Source: Brevibacterium jeotgali
GTDB taxonomy: Bacteria; Actinomycetota; Actinomycetes; Actinomycetales; Brevibacteriaceae
NCBI RefSeq assembly: GCF_900169175.1
Contig: NZ_FXZM01000011.1
Coordinates: 62,001-126,000, forward strand
Reading direction: 5' to 3'
Length of the DNA stretch: 64,000 nucleotides
Under the pieces are notes generated by a model. It was not told the DNA's origin. It made no database searches and saw only the letters and a program-made list of their open reading frames with translations. Both the position numbers and the translations under genes were made by a program. Every line of letters begins with the position of its first letter. Within the stretch, counting starts at the first letter, position 1. Below, in pieces: positions 1 to 8,949 of this stretch.

Positions 1-764
1 ATGAGCCCCAGCGCCCAGGCGGCGGTGCCGTAGGACATGCCGCGCTCCAAGAACATCGGAATGATGTTGATAGTGACGGCGAAGAGGGTGAAGGTCGCAG
101 TCGCCATCGTGATCTGCAGGGTGATGAACTGCCGCGACCTGGTCACCGCCCGGATCGTCGCAGTCGGATTCTCCTCCGCACGCGCTGCAGAGGCATCGGT
201 CCACCGACTGTTGAGGAAGAGCGCGTGCAGGGGCACGGTGGTGACAGCCAGGATGCCCGCCACCACGACGTAGCTCATCCGCCACCCCAACTGGTCGATC
301 AGGGACGCGACCAGTGGTGCGAACACCGTCGAAGCCAGGCCGCCGACCAGCGTCACCGTCGTCAGCGGGCCCACCCTGCGCGGCCCGTACCAGCGGGTGA
401 TGACCGCGAATGCCGGTGGATAGAGCACCGCGGACTGGGCGAAGCCGGCCACGACCCACGCGACGAAGAACATCACCAGATTCGGTGACCACGCGACCAG
501 CAGCATCGCGCCGACCCCGACGAGGGAGCCGGTCGTCATGACAGCGCGCGGACTCTGACGGTCCAGGAGCCGGCCCACGCGGATCCCCGCCAGCGCGGAC
601 ACGATCAGTCCCGCGGACAGCGCCGCGGTGATGACGGTATGGCTCCAGCCGGTCTCCTCCGAGATCGGAGCGACGGCCACCGGGAGGGAGTAGTAGAGCA
701 GCCCCCAGCTGACGATCTGTGCCGCGCACAGTGCGGGGAGACCACCACGGGGACGATCAGTCAT
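1..764 (-). CDS. MFS transporter, 3' end outside the window
   Basis: Reading the complement from an ATG at 764 gives an open frame of about 254 residues that runs off the left edge. It begins MTDRPRGGLPALCAAQIVSW and continues through six or more hydrophobic helices with the major facilitator loop 2-3 signature as GIRVGRLLDRQSPRAVMTTG (glycine, arginine and aspartate spaced as in the family). This is the N-terminal half and linker of a 12-helix permease. It lies 118 bases downstream of the arsenic-cluster flavoprotein on the same strand, so it may be the last gene of that operon; MFS genes do occur in ars operons. The substrate cannot be told from sequence, and a role in arsenic efflux is only inference from position. 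Confidence 0.8.
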   Translation of the reverse strand, partial: MTDRPRGGLPALCAAQIVSWGLLYYSLPVAVAPISEETGWSHTVITAALSAGLIVSALAGIRVGRLLDRQSPRAVMTTGSLVGVGAMLLVAWSPNLVMFFVAWVVAGFAQSAVLYPPAFAVITRWYGPRRVGPLTTVTLVGGLASTVFAPLVASLIDQLGWRMSYVVVAGILAVTTVPLHALFLNSRWTDASAARAEENPTATIRAVTRSRQFITLQITMATATFTLFAVTINIIPMFLERGMSYGTAAWALGL

Positions 765-812
765 GAGAGGGATCGTCCGCCGAGCCTGAAGGTGGTCTCA
801 TCTCTCCAGTAT

Positions 813-846
813 GTCTGTGCCGGTCGATAGGTCTGTGCCGGTCGAT
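813..846. repeat. 18-bp-period tandem direct repeat
   Basis: The 16-mer GTCTGTGCCGGTCGAT occurs at 813-828 and again at 831-846, with a third degenerate start just after. It lies in the gap between the flavoprotein stop and the MFS start. It could be slippage or a pair of protein-binding half sites; nothing else supports either. Confidence 0.5.
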
Positions 847-882
847 GTCCGTGCGATCGCGGGCGGGTGGAAGGCCGACGGC

Positions 883-2232
883 TCAGCAGCACGTGGACGA
901 TGCCGGCGCAGCCCCGCCGACCGCTACCAGCAGGGGCTCGTCAGACGCGTCACAGGACGGTCCGAGGTCGGCGCTGCACACGCCGGTCTCAGGAAGGTCC
1001 AGGTGCACGGCGTCCGCAGCCGCGCGGTCGCCCGCCAGTGCCGCTGCGATGGAACGGACCTGCTCGTATCCGGTGGCCATGAGGAAAGTCGGCGCCCGGC
1101 CGTAGCTCTTCATCCCGACGATGTAGAAGCCCGGTTCGGGGTGGGACAGGACCTGTTCGCCGTGCGGTTCGACGCTTCCGCACGAATGGAATTCCGGGTC
1201 GATGAGCGGGCCGAGCTGTCGCGGGGCCTCGACTGCAGGATCCAGGTCGAGGCGAAGCTCGCTCAGGATCGACAGGTCAGGGCGGAAGCCGGTGGCGGGC
1301 ACGAGCACGTCCACGGTCAGGTCTTCGGGTCCAGCGGCCCCCGTCGCCAGGACACGGAGCCGGTCACCGGCGGCTTCGAATCCTGAGATCACGAAGGAGG
1401 TGTGGACGTCGATGGCGCCGGATTCGACGAGTGTGCGCAGTCGGGACCCGATCGCACCGCGTGCCGCGAGCTCGACATCGGCCTCGCCGCCGTACGTGCC
1501 GGCGACGTCAGCAGAGCGCACTGCCCAGCTGACACGGGTCTCGGGAACGTCTGCAGCCAGCTCGGCCAGGTCGAGCAGTGTGTTCGCCGCCGAATGCCCG
1601 GCCCCGACCACGAGGACGTGACGGCCCGCGAACCGTTCGCGCTCGGTGCCGTTGACCGCGGGCAGGGGCTGGGTGATGAGTCCCTGCGCCGCGGCGCGCT
1701 TCTCTCCGGCTGCGGGCAGACCCGATCGTCCCAGCGGGTTCGGCTGTGACCAGGTGCCGGACGCGTCGATCACGCTTCGGGCACGGACGTCCTCGTGCGA
1801 TCCATCGGTACGGGCGATGCGCACGAGGAGCGGAGTGGCATCACGGTTCGCGCTGCGCGTCTTGTCGATGCCCTCCCGGGAGACTGCGACGACGCGCGAG
1901 TCGGTGCGGATGGCGTCATGCAGTGCCGCAGCCAGCGGGATGAGGTAGTCATCGACCAGGTCGTGGCCGGTGGGCAGGACGTCCAGGTCCGGCTCCTGCC
2001 AGCCGCTGGCCTCCAGCAGGCGCCTGGCGGCCTCGTCGATGTTGTAGCGCCACGGCGAGAACAGCCGCGTGTGTCCCCACGTGCGGATCGCGGCCGCCAC
2101 GGAGTCTCCGGCCTCGAGCACCATCGGAGTGAGTCCGCGTTCACGGATGTGGGCGGCTGCGGCGAGCCCGACGGGGCCGGCACCGATGATGACGACGGGC
2201 AGATCGTGGGGCTCTGCGGCGCTGTCCTGCAT
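883..2232 (-). CDS. arsO: FAD/NAD(P)-binding monooxygenase-like protein of the arsenic cluster (ArsO-like)
   Basis: 449 residues. An N-terminal dinucleotide-binding fold is seen as VVIIGAGPVGLAAAAHIRER (about residues 13-32) and a second Rossmann motif as HVLVVGAGHSAANTLLDLAE in the middle, the two-dinucleotide layout of flavin monooxygenases and thioredoxin-reductase-like flavoproteins. The segment GFYIVGMKSYGRAPTFLMAT near the C-terminus is typical of the ArsO-type flavoproteins of actinobacterial ars operons. The protein ends in a Cys-Cys pair. It follows the two arsC genes on the same strand after 106 bases. The family link to ars operons is known, but the reaction of ArsO is poorly established, so an oxidoreductase role in arsenic handling is inference. 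Confidence 0.75.
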   Translation of the reverse strand: MQDSAAEPHDLPVVIIGAGPVGLAAAAHIRERGLTPMVLEAGDSVAAAIRTWGHTRLFSPWRYNIDEAARRLLEASGWQEPDLDVLPTGHDLVDDYLIPLAAALHDAIRTDSRVVAVSREGIDKTRSANRDATPLLVRIARTDGSHEDVRARSVIDASGTWSQPNPLGRSGLPAAGEKRAAAQGLITQPLPAVNGTERERFAGRHVLVVGAGHSAANTLLDLAELAADVPETRVSWAVRSADVAGTYGGEADVELAARGAIGSRLRTLVESGAIDVHTSFVISGFEAAGDRLRVLATGAAGPEDLTVDVLVPATGFRPDLSILSELRLDLDPAVEAPRQLGPLIDPEFHSCGSVEPHGEQVLSHPEPGFYIVGMKSYGRAPTFLMATGYEQVRSIAAALAGDRAAADAVHLDLPETGVCSADLGPSCDASDEPLLVAVGGAAPASSTCC

Positions 2233-2338
2233 GTCTCGTCTCCTGGAGTCAGTCGTGCGGTGAAGTCGGTGGCAGGGAGGTCGGTAGCCGCGAGGTCGGC
2301 AGCGGGGAGGCCCGCTGCGCGTCAGAGGGGTGAGCCGG

Positions 2339-2809
2339 TCAGCTGGTCGTCGACTCCAGCTCGCCGATCAGCTGCTGGATACGGGCTCTGATGTCGTCGC
2401 GGACCTGCCTGACGTCGTCGAGTCCCCTGCCTGCAGGATCGGTCAGTTCCCAGTCCTCGTAGCGCTTACCGGGGAAGATCGGGCAGGCGTCCCCGCAGCC
2501 CATCGTGATGACGACGTCGGAGGCCTGCACCGCCTCGGTGGTGAGCACCTTCGGCGAGCTCGTCGTGATGTCGATGTTCTCTTCGGCCATCGCCTCGACC
2601 GCCACAGGGTTGATCTGGTCGGCTGGCTCGGACCCGGCGGAGCGAACCTCGATCCGCCCCTCTGCCAGGTGACTCAGATATCCGGCGGCCATCTGCGAGC
2701 GGCCGGCGTTGTGGACGCAGACGAAGAGGACGCTGGGCTTGATGGTCGTGCTGGTGGCATCACGGGCAGGGGTCATCGGACCGTCCGATCTGGAGTGGGG
2801 GTCAGTCAT
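2339..2809 (-). CDS. arsC: Arsenate reductase, low-molecular-weight phosphatase type
   Basis: 156 residues from ATG 2809. The catalytic P-loop is [20 protein letters not shown], i.e. Cys-x5-Arg-Ser as in LMW tyrosine phosphatases and their arsenate reductase relatives. Later motifs [20 protein letters not shown] and DWELTDPAG supply the usual acid loop and extra cysteines (Cys-x3-Cys). It reduces arsenate to arsenite for export by Acr3. The start at 2809 overlaps the upstream arsC stop by eight bases, suggesting translational coupling; an internal ATG at 2776 is the alternative and neither has a clear Shine-Dalgarno. It differs from its upstream paralogue in keeping the P-loop arginine. Confidence 0.88.
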   Translation of the reverse strand: MTDPHSRSDGPMTPARDATSTTIKPSVLFVCVHNAGRSQMAAGYLSHLAEGRIEVRSAGSEPADQINPVAVEAMAEENIDITTSSPKVLTTEAVQASDVVITMGCGDACPIFPGKRYEDWELTDPAGRGLDDVRQVRDDIRARIQQLIGELESTTS

Positions 2810-3233
2810 CGAGCAATGTGGAGTGCAGAGCCTGGACGCGGGCGTCGATGTCGTCGCGGACCAGCCGCATCCGCTCGATTCCCTCGATGCCGCGCTCCGA
2901 GGGTTCATCGGTGTTCCAGGTCTCGATCGTGGCGCTCATGTCCGCGACAGGTTCGACGCGAGCGTCGGCGCCGAGGACGACGACCCGGTCGACCCGGCGC
3001 AGCAGATCGGGTGCGATCGGCTTGGGGTGCTCACCGGACATATCGGCACCGACCTCGGCGACCGCCTCGGCCGACAGCGCGTTGAGGGACGTGCCGGGCC
3101 TGGTGCCGGCCGAGTGCACCTCCACGGCGTCGCCGGCATGGCTGCGCAGCAGCGCGGCGGCCATCTGGGATTTCCCGCCGTTCTTGACGCAGACGAACAG
3201 GACACTGGGCTTGCTGTCGACTGAAGGGTTCAT
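2802..3233 (-). CDS. arsC: ArsC-family protein with lysine-type P-loop (arsenate-mycothiol transferase-like)
   Basis: 143 residues. The P-loop is [16 protein letters not shown]: the nucleophile cysteine is kept but the family arginine is a lysine (Cys-x5-Lys-Ser). This variant is characteristic, as I recall, of actinobacterial ArsC proteins that join arsenate to mycothiol and then need mycoredoxin. The C-terminal acid loop region reads [18 protein letters not shown], where Asn-Thr-Asp-Glu-Pro replaces the usual Asp-Pro. The ATG overlaps the acr3 stop by four bases (ATGA), so it is translationally coupled to acr3. Assigning the mycothiol mechanism is inference from family and actinobacterial context. 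Confidence 0.85.
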   Translation of the reverse strand: MNPSVDSKPSVLFVCVKNGGKSQMAAALLRSHAGDAVEVHSAGTRPGTSLNALSAEAVAEVGADMSGEHPKPIAPDLLRRVDRVVVLGADARVEPVADMSATIETWNTDEPSERGIEGIERMRLVRDDIDARVQALHSTLLDD

Positions 3234-4351
3234 GAGCTCACGTCCGGGGTTCGGCGGTGGGGGACGGTCGGGTCGTTGCGGAAGAGCTTGGGGCCGGCCC
3301 ACAGTGCCACGTAGACGAGGCCGACGAGGACGGGGACCTCGATCAGCGGGCCGACGACACCCGCCAGAGCCTGGCCCGAGGTGATGCCGAAGGTCCCGAT
3401 CGACACCGCGATGGCCAGTTCGAAGTTGTTGCCCGAGGCGGTGAAGGCCACGCTGGTCGACTTCGCGTAGTTCAGCCCCACCGCTTTCGAGGCGAACAGG
3501 CTGATGGCGAACATGAGCACGAAGTACAGCAGCAGCGGCACCGCCATGCGGGCCACGTCCCAGGGCTGCGAGGTGATCGCCTCTCCCTGCATGGCGAACA
3601 GCAGCACGATCGTGAACAGCAGGCCGTACATCGCCCACGGGCCGATCGTCGGCAGGAACGACTCCTCGTACCACTGGCGGCCCTTGACCTTCTCCCCCAG
3701 CGTGCGCGTGAGGTAGCCCGCAAGGAGGGGGATGCCGAGGAACACGAGCACCGATGCCACGATCGCCCACACGGAGAACTGCGCCGAGGTCGTCTCCAGT
3801 CCCAGCCAGGACGGCAGCACCTGGAGATAGAACCAGCCGAGCGCACCGAAGGCCACGACCTGGAAGACGGAGTTGATGGCCACGAGCACCGCAGCGGCCT
3901 CCCGGTCACCGCAGGCCAGGTCGTTCCAGATGAACACCATCGCGATGCAGCGGGCCAGGCCGACGATGATCAGTCCGGTGCGGAACTCCGGCAGATCTGG
4001 CAGGAAGACCCAGGCGAGCGTGAACATGAAGGCCGGGCCGACGATCCAGTTGAGGAACAGCGACAGGATGAGCAGCTTCCGGTCACCCGTCACCCGATGC
4101 ATCTCGTCGTAGCGCACTTTCGCCAGCACGGGATACATCATGACCAGCAGGCCGATCGCGATCGGCACGGAGATCCCGCCGATCTTCACCGCATCCAACG
4201 CTGTATCCAGCCCGGGCACGAAGCGCCCCAGCAGCAGCCCCACAGCCATCGCCGCCAGGATCCAGATCGCCAGCCAGCGGTCGAGGAAGGACATCTCCTG
4301 CCCGACGGGGCGGGCCCCCGTCTGCGCAGCAGCCGATGCCGTCGTGCTCAT
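3230..4351 (-). CDS. acr3: Arsenite efflux permease, ACR3 family
   Basis: About 373 residues with ten hydrophobic segments in the bile-acid/arsenite transporter fold. The diagnostic segment [20 protein letters not shown] contains the conserved cysteine of helix 4 needed for As(III) transport, and [16 protein letters not shown] is the second family hallmark. It exports arsenite made by the two ArsC proteins using the membrane potential. I start at ATG 4351 because GGAG lies six bases upstream; a GTG at 4357 is also in frame. It is first in the minus-strand operon and divergent from arsR. Confidence 0.95.
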   Translation of the reverse strand: MSTTASAAAQTGARPVGQEMSFLDRWLAIWILAAMAVGLLLGRFVPGLDTALDAVKIGGISVPIAIGLLVMMYPVLAKVRYDEMHRVTGDRKLLILSLFLNWIVGPAFMFTLAWVFLPDLPEFRTGLIIVGLARCIAMVFIWNDLACGDREAAAVLVAINSVFQVVAFGALGWFYLQVLPSWLGLETTSAQFSVWAIVASVLVFLGIPLLAGYLTRTLGEKVKGRQWYEESFLPTIGPWAMYGLLFTIVLLFAMQGEAITSQPWDVARMAVPLLLYFVLMFAISLFASKAVGLNYAKSTSVAFTASGNNFELAIAVSIGTFGITSGQALAGVVGPLIEVPVLVGLVYVALWAGPKLFRNDPTVPHRRTPDVSS

Positions 4352-4369
4352 CAGCACTCCACTCTCTAG

Positions 4370-4426
4370 ATCGATGGACGTCTATGAGTGAGAGTATGCG
4401 CATACATCGACGAACGTCAATGTATG
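4370..4426. promoter_or_regulatory. Paired ArsR operator candidates between acr3 and arsR
   Basis: At 4401-4426 there is an imperfect palindrome, CATACATCGACG followed by AACGTCAATGTATG, with 11 of 13 base pairs matched. A related copy lies at 4370-4388 (ATCGATGGACGTCTATGAG), sharing 14 of its first 17 bases with 4406-4424 in direct orientation 36 bases away. A separate 12-bp perfect palindrome GTATGCGCATAC sits between them at 4394-4405. One copy is next to each divergent gene, which fits an ArsR dimer repressing both acr3 and arsR. Binding is inference. Confidence 0.7.
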
Positions 4427-4434
4427 GTGGGGCC

Positions 4435-4791
4435 ATGAGTATTCCGCTGAAGAGGATGGACGCGGGCGTCGACGCCACCTCTGAGTGCTGCACCCTCGAC
4501 GCTGCGCCGCTCGGTGCGGACGATGCCGGTCGGGTCGCGAAGAAGCTCAAGGCCCTCGCGGATCCGACGCGCCTGCGACTCCTGTCGCACGTCGCGGCCC
4601 AGGGGTGCGACGCGGTGTGCGCCTGCGACCTGGTCGATGTGCTCGATATCAGTCAGCCCACGATCAGCCACCACATGAAGAAGCTGGTCGAGGCGGGCCT
4701 GCTGACGCGGGAGCAGCGCGGCAAGTGGGCCCACTACACGGTGACCCGCGACGCCTTCGACGAGCTGCGCCGGTTCCTCGACCTGCGCTGA
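4435..4791 (+). CDS. arsR: ArsR-family As(III)-sensing repressor
   Basis: 118 residues with a winged helix-turn-helix (ALADPTRLRLLSHVA, then ISQPTISHHMKKLVEAGLL as recognition helix). Cysteines at 18, 19 and 58 have the same spacing as Cys15/Cys16/Cys55 that bind As(III) in Corynebacterium glutamicum ArsR1, so the arsenic site of that subtype is preserved; further cysteines are at 62 and 64. The start at 4435 has GGTGGGG just upstream; an in-frame ATG at 4420 lies inside the operator and is less likely. It is transcribed away from acr3 and should autorepress through the palindrome before it. Confidence 0.94.
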   Translation: MSIPLKRMDAGVDATSECCTLDAAPLGADDAGRVAKKLKALADPTRLRLLSHVAAQGCDAVCACDLVDVLDISQPTISHHMKKLVEAGLLTREQRGKWAHYTVTRDAFDELRRFLDLR

Positions 4792-4903
4792 GCAGAGCGC
4801 TGAGCCGAGGCGGCTGCGCTGAGGATCACCGCTCTCTCAGCGGCGATCGTGCCATCGATCGGAACCGCCCCACGAGATGGGAACGGTCCAGCGTCAGCCG
4901 TCT

Positions 4904-5338
4904 TCACCCCCACGCGGAGGCATTCGTGAGGCAGAAGGGGTGGCCCGCCGGGTCGAGGAGGACGATCCACGTGTCTCCTGGCTGTTCTGCGGGCCGTTCC
5001 GCTCCCAGATCGACGAAGCGTTCCGCAGCGGCATCGACGTCCTCAACCGCCACATCGAAGTGGAACTGCTTGCTTCCGTCGTTCGGCCAGGCGGGCGGCT
5101 GGTAGTCGGGGATGGCGCCGATGCCCAGAGCGTGGCTGGGACCGGTCAGCATCGCGTAGTCCTCGTCGAGGTAGACGATCGGCCAGCCCAGGACAGCGGA
5201 CCAGAAGTCGGCCATCGGCTTCGTCTCCGCCGCATCGAGGGTCACCATGGCCAGCGTCGCAGTCGGATTCTCTGCCGTCGTCTCCGTCGTCGTGCCTGTG
5301 GTCATGTCTGTCTGCGTGCCTGTCTGTGTATTCGTCAT
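4904..5338 (-). CDS. VOC (glyoxalase/bleomycin resistance) family protein
   Basis: About 144 residues. After a Thr-rich N-terminus of about 25 residues comes one vicinal oxygen chelate domain, recognisable by MVTLDAAETKPMADFWSAVL, then KQFHFDVAVEDVDAAAERF and the closing WIVLLDPAGHPFCL. Members are often metal-dependent lyases, dioxygenases or drug-binding proteins; the substrate here is unknown. It is divergent from an AraC regulator only 18 bases away if both starts are right, so that regulator is its probable controller. ATG 5347 is a possible alternative start, three codons longer. Confidence 0.82.
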   Translation of the reverse strand: MTNTQTGTQTDMTTGTTTETTAENPTATLAMVTLDAAETKPMADFWSAVLGWPIVYLDEDYAMLTGPSHALGIGAIPDYQPPAWPNDGSKQFHFDVAVEDVDAAAERFVDLGAERPAEQPGDTWIVLLDPAGHPFCLTNASAWG

Positions 5339-5356
5339 GCCTGCCATACTTCCGGC

Positions 5357-6211
5357 ATGGGCCCCGGTCCGGATTGGACGAACGCGACACCACCGCAGAT
5401 GTACGGTCATGTCCTGCGGCCCGATGAGCTGCTTGCTCGCGCCGCGTACGGCTTCGCAGAGCCGGATCCCCGCCTGGCCCGGTGGGTCGAACGGTACTGG
5501 TCTGTGCGATGGGAGTTCGCCGACGACGAGATCTTCCACACCTCCACCCTCGACGACCCCTCCGTCCACGTCACCGTCGAACGCGGTGGAGTCCTGCGCG
5601 CGGGTACCAGCGGTGCCGGCGTCTGGGTGACGGGACCGGTCTCGAAGGGCCGGTTCGACGTGAGCCTCACGGGCACCGGCGGTGTCATCGGTGTGAAGCT
5701 CCGAGTGGGCGGGGTGAGCGCCTTCGGCGACTACGACCTCGGCGCCGTTCGTGATCGCACGGTCCCCGCGCACGCATGGTTCGGGGACCACACCCCGTCC
5801 GCGGGCCTGCCGCTGGACGCACAGCATGCGGCTCCAGCACTCGACGCGTGGCTCCTGTCGCTCGCTCCGCGCGAGCCCGCCGGCGCCGACACCTTCCGGC
5901 ATGTGCTCGCCGTTCTCGAATCGCCCGACGTCCCATCCCTCGCGGCGCTGGCAGAGCGGACCGGCATGAGCGCGCGCACCCTGCAACGACTCTTCCGCAG
6001 ATTCGTCGGGGTGGGGCCGAAGCGGATGCTCGTGCGGGCGCGCGTCATGGACGCGGTCGCAGCGATCGACCGAGGCGACCCGCGCTCGACGACCGCTCTC
6101 GCCTATGACCTGGGCTGGTTCGACCAGTCGCACTTCGTCCGCGACTTCCGCACCGTCACCGGCGAGACGCCCGGGGCTTACGGGGTGAGGGACCGCGAGG
6201 GCACATCATGA
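5357..6211 (+). CDS. AraC-family transcriptional regulator
   Basis: About 284 residues. The N-terminal part (MYGHVLRPDELLARAAYGFA onwards) resembles the sensor domain of the AraC/DUF6597-type regulators, with the Trp-Ser-Val-Arg-Trp motif of this group. The C-terminal 100 residues carry two helix-turn-helices: LAALAERTGMSARTLQRLFR and the LGWFDQSHFVRDFRTVTGET signature. It is divergent from the VOC protein gene and probably regulates it. The start is uncertain: ATG 5357 gives the longest form with no clear ribosome site, while ATG 5399 would leave a 60-base divergent promoter region and is equally possible. Confidence 0.8.
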   Translation: MGPGPDWTNATPPQMYGHVLRPDELLARAAYGFAEPDPRLARWVERYWSVRWEFADDEIFHTSTLDDPSVHVTVERGGVLRAGTSGAGVWVTGPVSKGRFDVSLTGTGGVIGVKLRVGGVSAFGDYDLGAVRDRTVPAHAWFGDHTPSAGLPLDAQHAAPALDAWLLSLAPREPAGADTFRHVLAVLESPDVPSLAALAERTGMSARTLQRLFRRFVGVGPKRMLVRARVMDAVAAIDRGDPRSTTALAYDLGWFDQSHFVRDFRTVTGETPGAYGVRDREGTS

Positions 6212-6328
6212 GTGGTCATCCCATGAGGATGCCCACGACCTCGTTCGCGGTCGCGGGGACGAGCACTGCCGGCAGGAAGGAACTGTCCGTACGCCTCCGG
6301 ATCTCCCGCACCTGCCACGACACCGTCG

Positions 6329-7636
6329 TCACACCTGCGGGGCGGCCTCCGCAGGTTCGTCTGCGCCGTCCTCCGCCGCCCGCATGACACGCAGGACGTT
6401 GCGGAACGCGAGGGCCTCCAGGTCACCCCGCGACCATCCCCGGTCAGCGAGTGCATGCAGCAGATCCTGATAGCGGGAGACGTCCTCGAGCCCCGCGGGA
6501 AGGGTCGCCGCCCCGTCGTAGTCACCGCCCAGGGCGATCCGGGTGATGCCCACGGCCTCGCGCGCGGCCTCGAGGTGAGCGACGACGCCGTCGAGCGTGG
6601 CCCGCGGCTCCGGGTGGGCGACCTCCCAGTCGGCCAGCCGCGCAGCGGCAGCCGGCGGGACCTCGGCGTCGGTGTCGCCGTAGTCGAATCCGGCGTGGTG
6701 GGCTGTGTTGTGGGCCCGGGCGTCCTCGCAGCTCTGCCCCGGACGGGGTGCCGCGGGCATGCTGTACGGCCGGGTGAGGCTGTTCGACCGGTTCGGGTCG
6801 TCGATGCCGAGGTCGATCCGGGCCTGGGATCGATCCAGGATCCACTGCCGCACGTCGGAGGAGACGAACGCGGGGACGAAGGTGAGGCCGAGGACTGAAT
6901 CGGTCGCGGCGATCCGCTCGAGCACGCGGTCGGTGACGTTCCGCGGGTGCGGGTTCACGGACTGGACCGATGAGTGGGTGAACAGGGTCGGCACGGTCGA
7001 GGCACCGAGCGCGTCCAGCTGCGTGCGCTCGTTCGTGTGGGACAGGTCGACGAGCATGCCGAGTCGGTTCATCTCCGCGACCACCGCCAGGCCTTCTCCG
7101 GTGAGCCCACAGGTGGAGCGGGCGCCCGGAGAGCCCGCGGTGCCGTCGGCCTCGGCCTGCGCCTCCGCGGCTCCCGTCGCCGCCGTCGCCCAGGCGAGGT
7201 CGTCGTTGTGGGTGAGCGTCATAGAGCGGGCGCCCAGGTGGAACATCTGCCGCAGCACCGCCAGGGAATCAGCGATCGACTGGCCGCCTTCCAGCCCGAT
7301 GAGGCTGGCGATGCGGCCGGTGGCGAGCGCGGATTCGACGTCATCCGCCGTGCGCGCCGGCTGCAGGGTCTCCGGGAACGCGGCCGTGAGCCGGTGGATC
7401 GCATCGATCTGCTGCAGTGTGGCGACGACCGCGTCCTCCTGGGGGATGGAGGACGGCACCCATGCGGACCAGAACTGTGCGCCCACTCCCCCACGGCGCA
7501 TCCGCACCAGGTCGGTGTGCAGCTCCTCCCGGACCTGGTTCAGCCTCTGCACGTCGTAGCCGGCCTTCTCCCGCAGGGCGAAGGGCAGGTCGTTGTGGCA
7601 GTCGAGGACGGGGATCAGCGATGTCATGTCAGGCAT
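6329..7636 (-). CDS. Membrane dipeptidase, M19 family
   Basis: 435 residues. The M19 metal site begins with LDCHNDLPFALREKAG near the N-terminus, giving the His-x-Asp pair; the bridging glutamate lies in SLIGLEGGQSIADSL, further histidines in MTLTHNDDLAWA and VDLSHTNERT, and the substrate-side aspartate in ALGGDYDGA. These zinc enzymes cleave dipeptides, including D-configured C-terminal residues, and take part in peptide salvage. An ATG three codons in (7627) is a possible alternative. It is separated from the divergent alcohol dehydrogenase gene by 165 bases. The 117 bases after its stop, before the AraC gene, hold nothing I recognise. Confidence 0.92.
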   Translation of the reverse strand: MPDMTSLIPVLDCHNDLPFALREKAGYDVQRLNQVREELHTDLVRMRRGGVGAQFWSAWVPSSIPQEDAVVATLQQIDAIHRLTAAFPETLQPARTADDVESALATGRIASLIGLEGGQSIADSLAVLRQMFHLGARSMTLTHNDDLAWATAATGAAEAQAEADGTAGSPGARSTCGLTGEGLAVVAEMNRLGMLVDLSHTNERTQLDALGASTVPTLFTHSSVQSVNPHPRNVTDRVLERIAATDSVLGLTFVPAFVSSDVRQWILDRSQARIDLGIDDPNRSNSLTRPYSMPAAPRPGQSCEDARAHNTAHHAGFDYGDTDAEVPPAAAARLADWEVAHPEPRATLDGVVAHLEAAREAVGITRIALGGDYDGAATLPAGLEDVSRYQDLLHALADRGWSRGDLEALAFRNVLRVMRAAEDGADEPAEAAPQV

Positions 7637-7683
7637 CGTCCGAGTGTAGGACGCCGCAGGACATCAATACCGTCCGCCAGACC

Positions 7684-7700
7684 AATAAAGTCGACTTATT
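7684..7700. promoter_or_regulatory. AT-rich palindrome in a divergent promoter region
   Basis: A perfect 10-bp palindrome AAGTCGACTT at 7688-7697 is flanked by AATA and ATT, giving a near-symmetric A/T-rich site that stands out in this high-GC sequence. It lies midway between the M19 dipeptidase and the alcohol dehydrogenase. It may be an operator for either; no regulator gene is adjacent. Confidence 0.4.
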
Positions 7701-7801
7701 CTTCTCATCTGCATGAAACTCATAGACAGACCGCCTGAACATCCGTTAAGTTCTCATCCGTCACCAGCCTGCTCAAGACATCGATGACGAGGAGTTGCAG
7801 G

Positions 7802-8857
7802 ATGAAGGTTTTCGCCGCCCCGGGTCCCGACGCACCGTTCGAGGAGATGGAGGTCGAGTCCCCCACTCCCACGGGCCGTCAGGTTCTGCTCCGTGTGACC
7901 CACAGCGGTGTCTGCCACACAGACACCCACAGCCACTCGGGACAGTACGACCTGGGCGGAGGAGCCAGCCTGTCCATCGCCGACCGCGGTCTGGAGTACC
8001 CGGCCGTCTTCGGCCACGAGATCGTCGGCGAAGTCATCGCAGTCGGACCAGATGCAGCAGATGTGACAGCGGGCGACAGCCGCATCGTGTTCCCCTGGGT
8101 CGGATGCGGCACCTGCGGACGCTGCGCGGCGGGACATTCGAATCTGTGCCGCACCAGTGAGGCGACCGGTGTCTTCCGCTGGGGAGGCTTCGCCACCGAG
8201 GTCCTGATCCGCGACTCCGATTTCCTGGTCGACTACGAGGGACTGGACCCCAGTTGGGCCGCCACTCTCGCCTGCAGCGGTCTGACCTCGTTCTCCGCTG
8301 TGAACCGCATCCTCCCCCTCGATGAGGACGAGACGGTCGCCGTGATCGGCACCGGCGGTGTCGGGCTCGCAGCGATCGCGCTCCTGTCCCGGATGACGTC
8401 CTCCCGCATCGTCGCCGTCGACGTGAACGACGCCAACCTGGAGAGCGCCGCCGGCCTGGGAGCCCACGTCACCGTCAACTCACGGAATCTGGGGGCGACG
8501 TCGCTCGCAGAGCACCTGGGTGGCCCTGTGCAGGCGATCGTCGACTTCGTGAACTCCAGCGATACGTTCACCTTCGCCTTCGCCTCGATCGACAAGGGCG
8601 GCACGATCGTTCCGGTGGGGCTGTTCGGCGGCAGCGCGCAGGTCTCCACCGCGCTCCTGCCGCTCAAAGCCGTGTCCGTCATCGGCAACTACGTGGGCAA
8701 TCTGACGGATCTGCGAACGCTCGTGGAGATGGCGAAGACGCAGGACCTGCCGAAGGTCCCCATCATCGAGCGTCCGTTCACACTTGCGGACACGACGGAC
8801 AGCCTCGCCGAACTCACCGCTGGAACCGCCACGGGCCGCACCGTCCTCGTCGGCTGA
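7802..8857 (+). CDS. Zinc-dependent NAD(P)-alcohol dehydrogenase
   Basis: 351 residues of the medium-chain dehydrogenase family. Catalytic zinc ligands are Cys38 and His near GHEIVGEV; the structural zinc site is the four-cysteine loop CGTCGRCAAGHSNLC around residues 105-119. The coenzyme fold carries VIGTGGVGLAAIALL near residue 185. AGGAG lies seven bases before ATG 7802, which fixes the start over an upstream in-frame ATG at 7784. It is first in a three-gene plus-strand operon with a metabolite transporter and an aldehyde dehydrogenase, so it probably oxidises an imported alcohol, or reduces an aldehyde, in a short catabolic route. The natural substrate cannot be read from sequence. Confidence 0.92.
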   Translation: MKVFAAPGPDAPFEEMEVESPTPTGRQVLLRVTHSGVCHTDTHSHSGQYDLGGGASLSIADRGLEYPAVFGHEIVGEVIAVGPDAADVTAGDSRIVFPWVGCGTCGRCAAGHSNLCRTSEATGVFRWGGFATEVLIRDSDFLVDYEGLDPSWAATLACSGLTSFSAVNRILPLDEDETVAVIGTGGVGLAAIALLSRMTSSRIVAVDVNDANLESAAGLGAHVTVNSRNLGATSLAEHLGGPVQAIVDFVNSSDTFTFAFASIDKGGTIVPVGLFGGSAQVSTALLPLKAVSVIGNYVGNLTDLRTLVEMAKTQDLPKVPIIERPFTLADTTDSLAELTAGTATGRTVLVG

Positions 8858-8949
8858 CCGACGAATCGACGACCAGCAGACCGGACGCCCCACCTGGACG
8901 CCGGCCGCCGCACGGAGGCCGGACGACCCCGACGAAAGGGCTCGCTGCG

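Noticed and set aside
3257-4369. A 370-residue plus-strand frame
   Set aside because: Antisense to acr3, with His/Asp/Gln-rich composition and no known motif.
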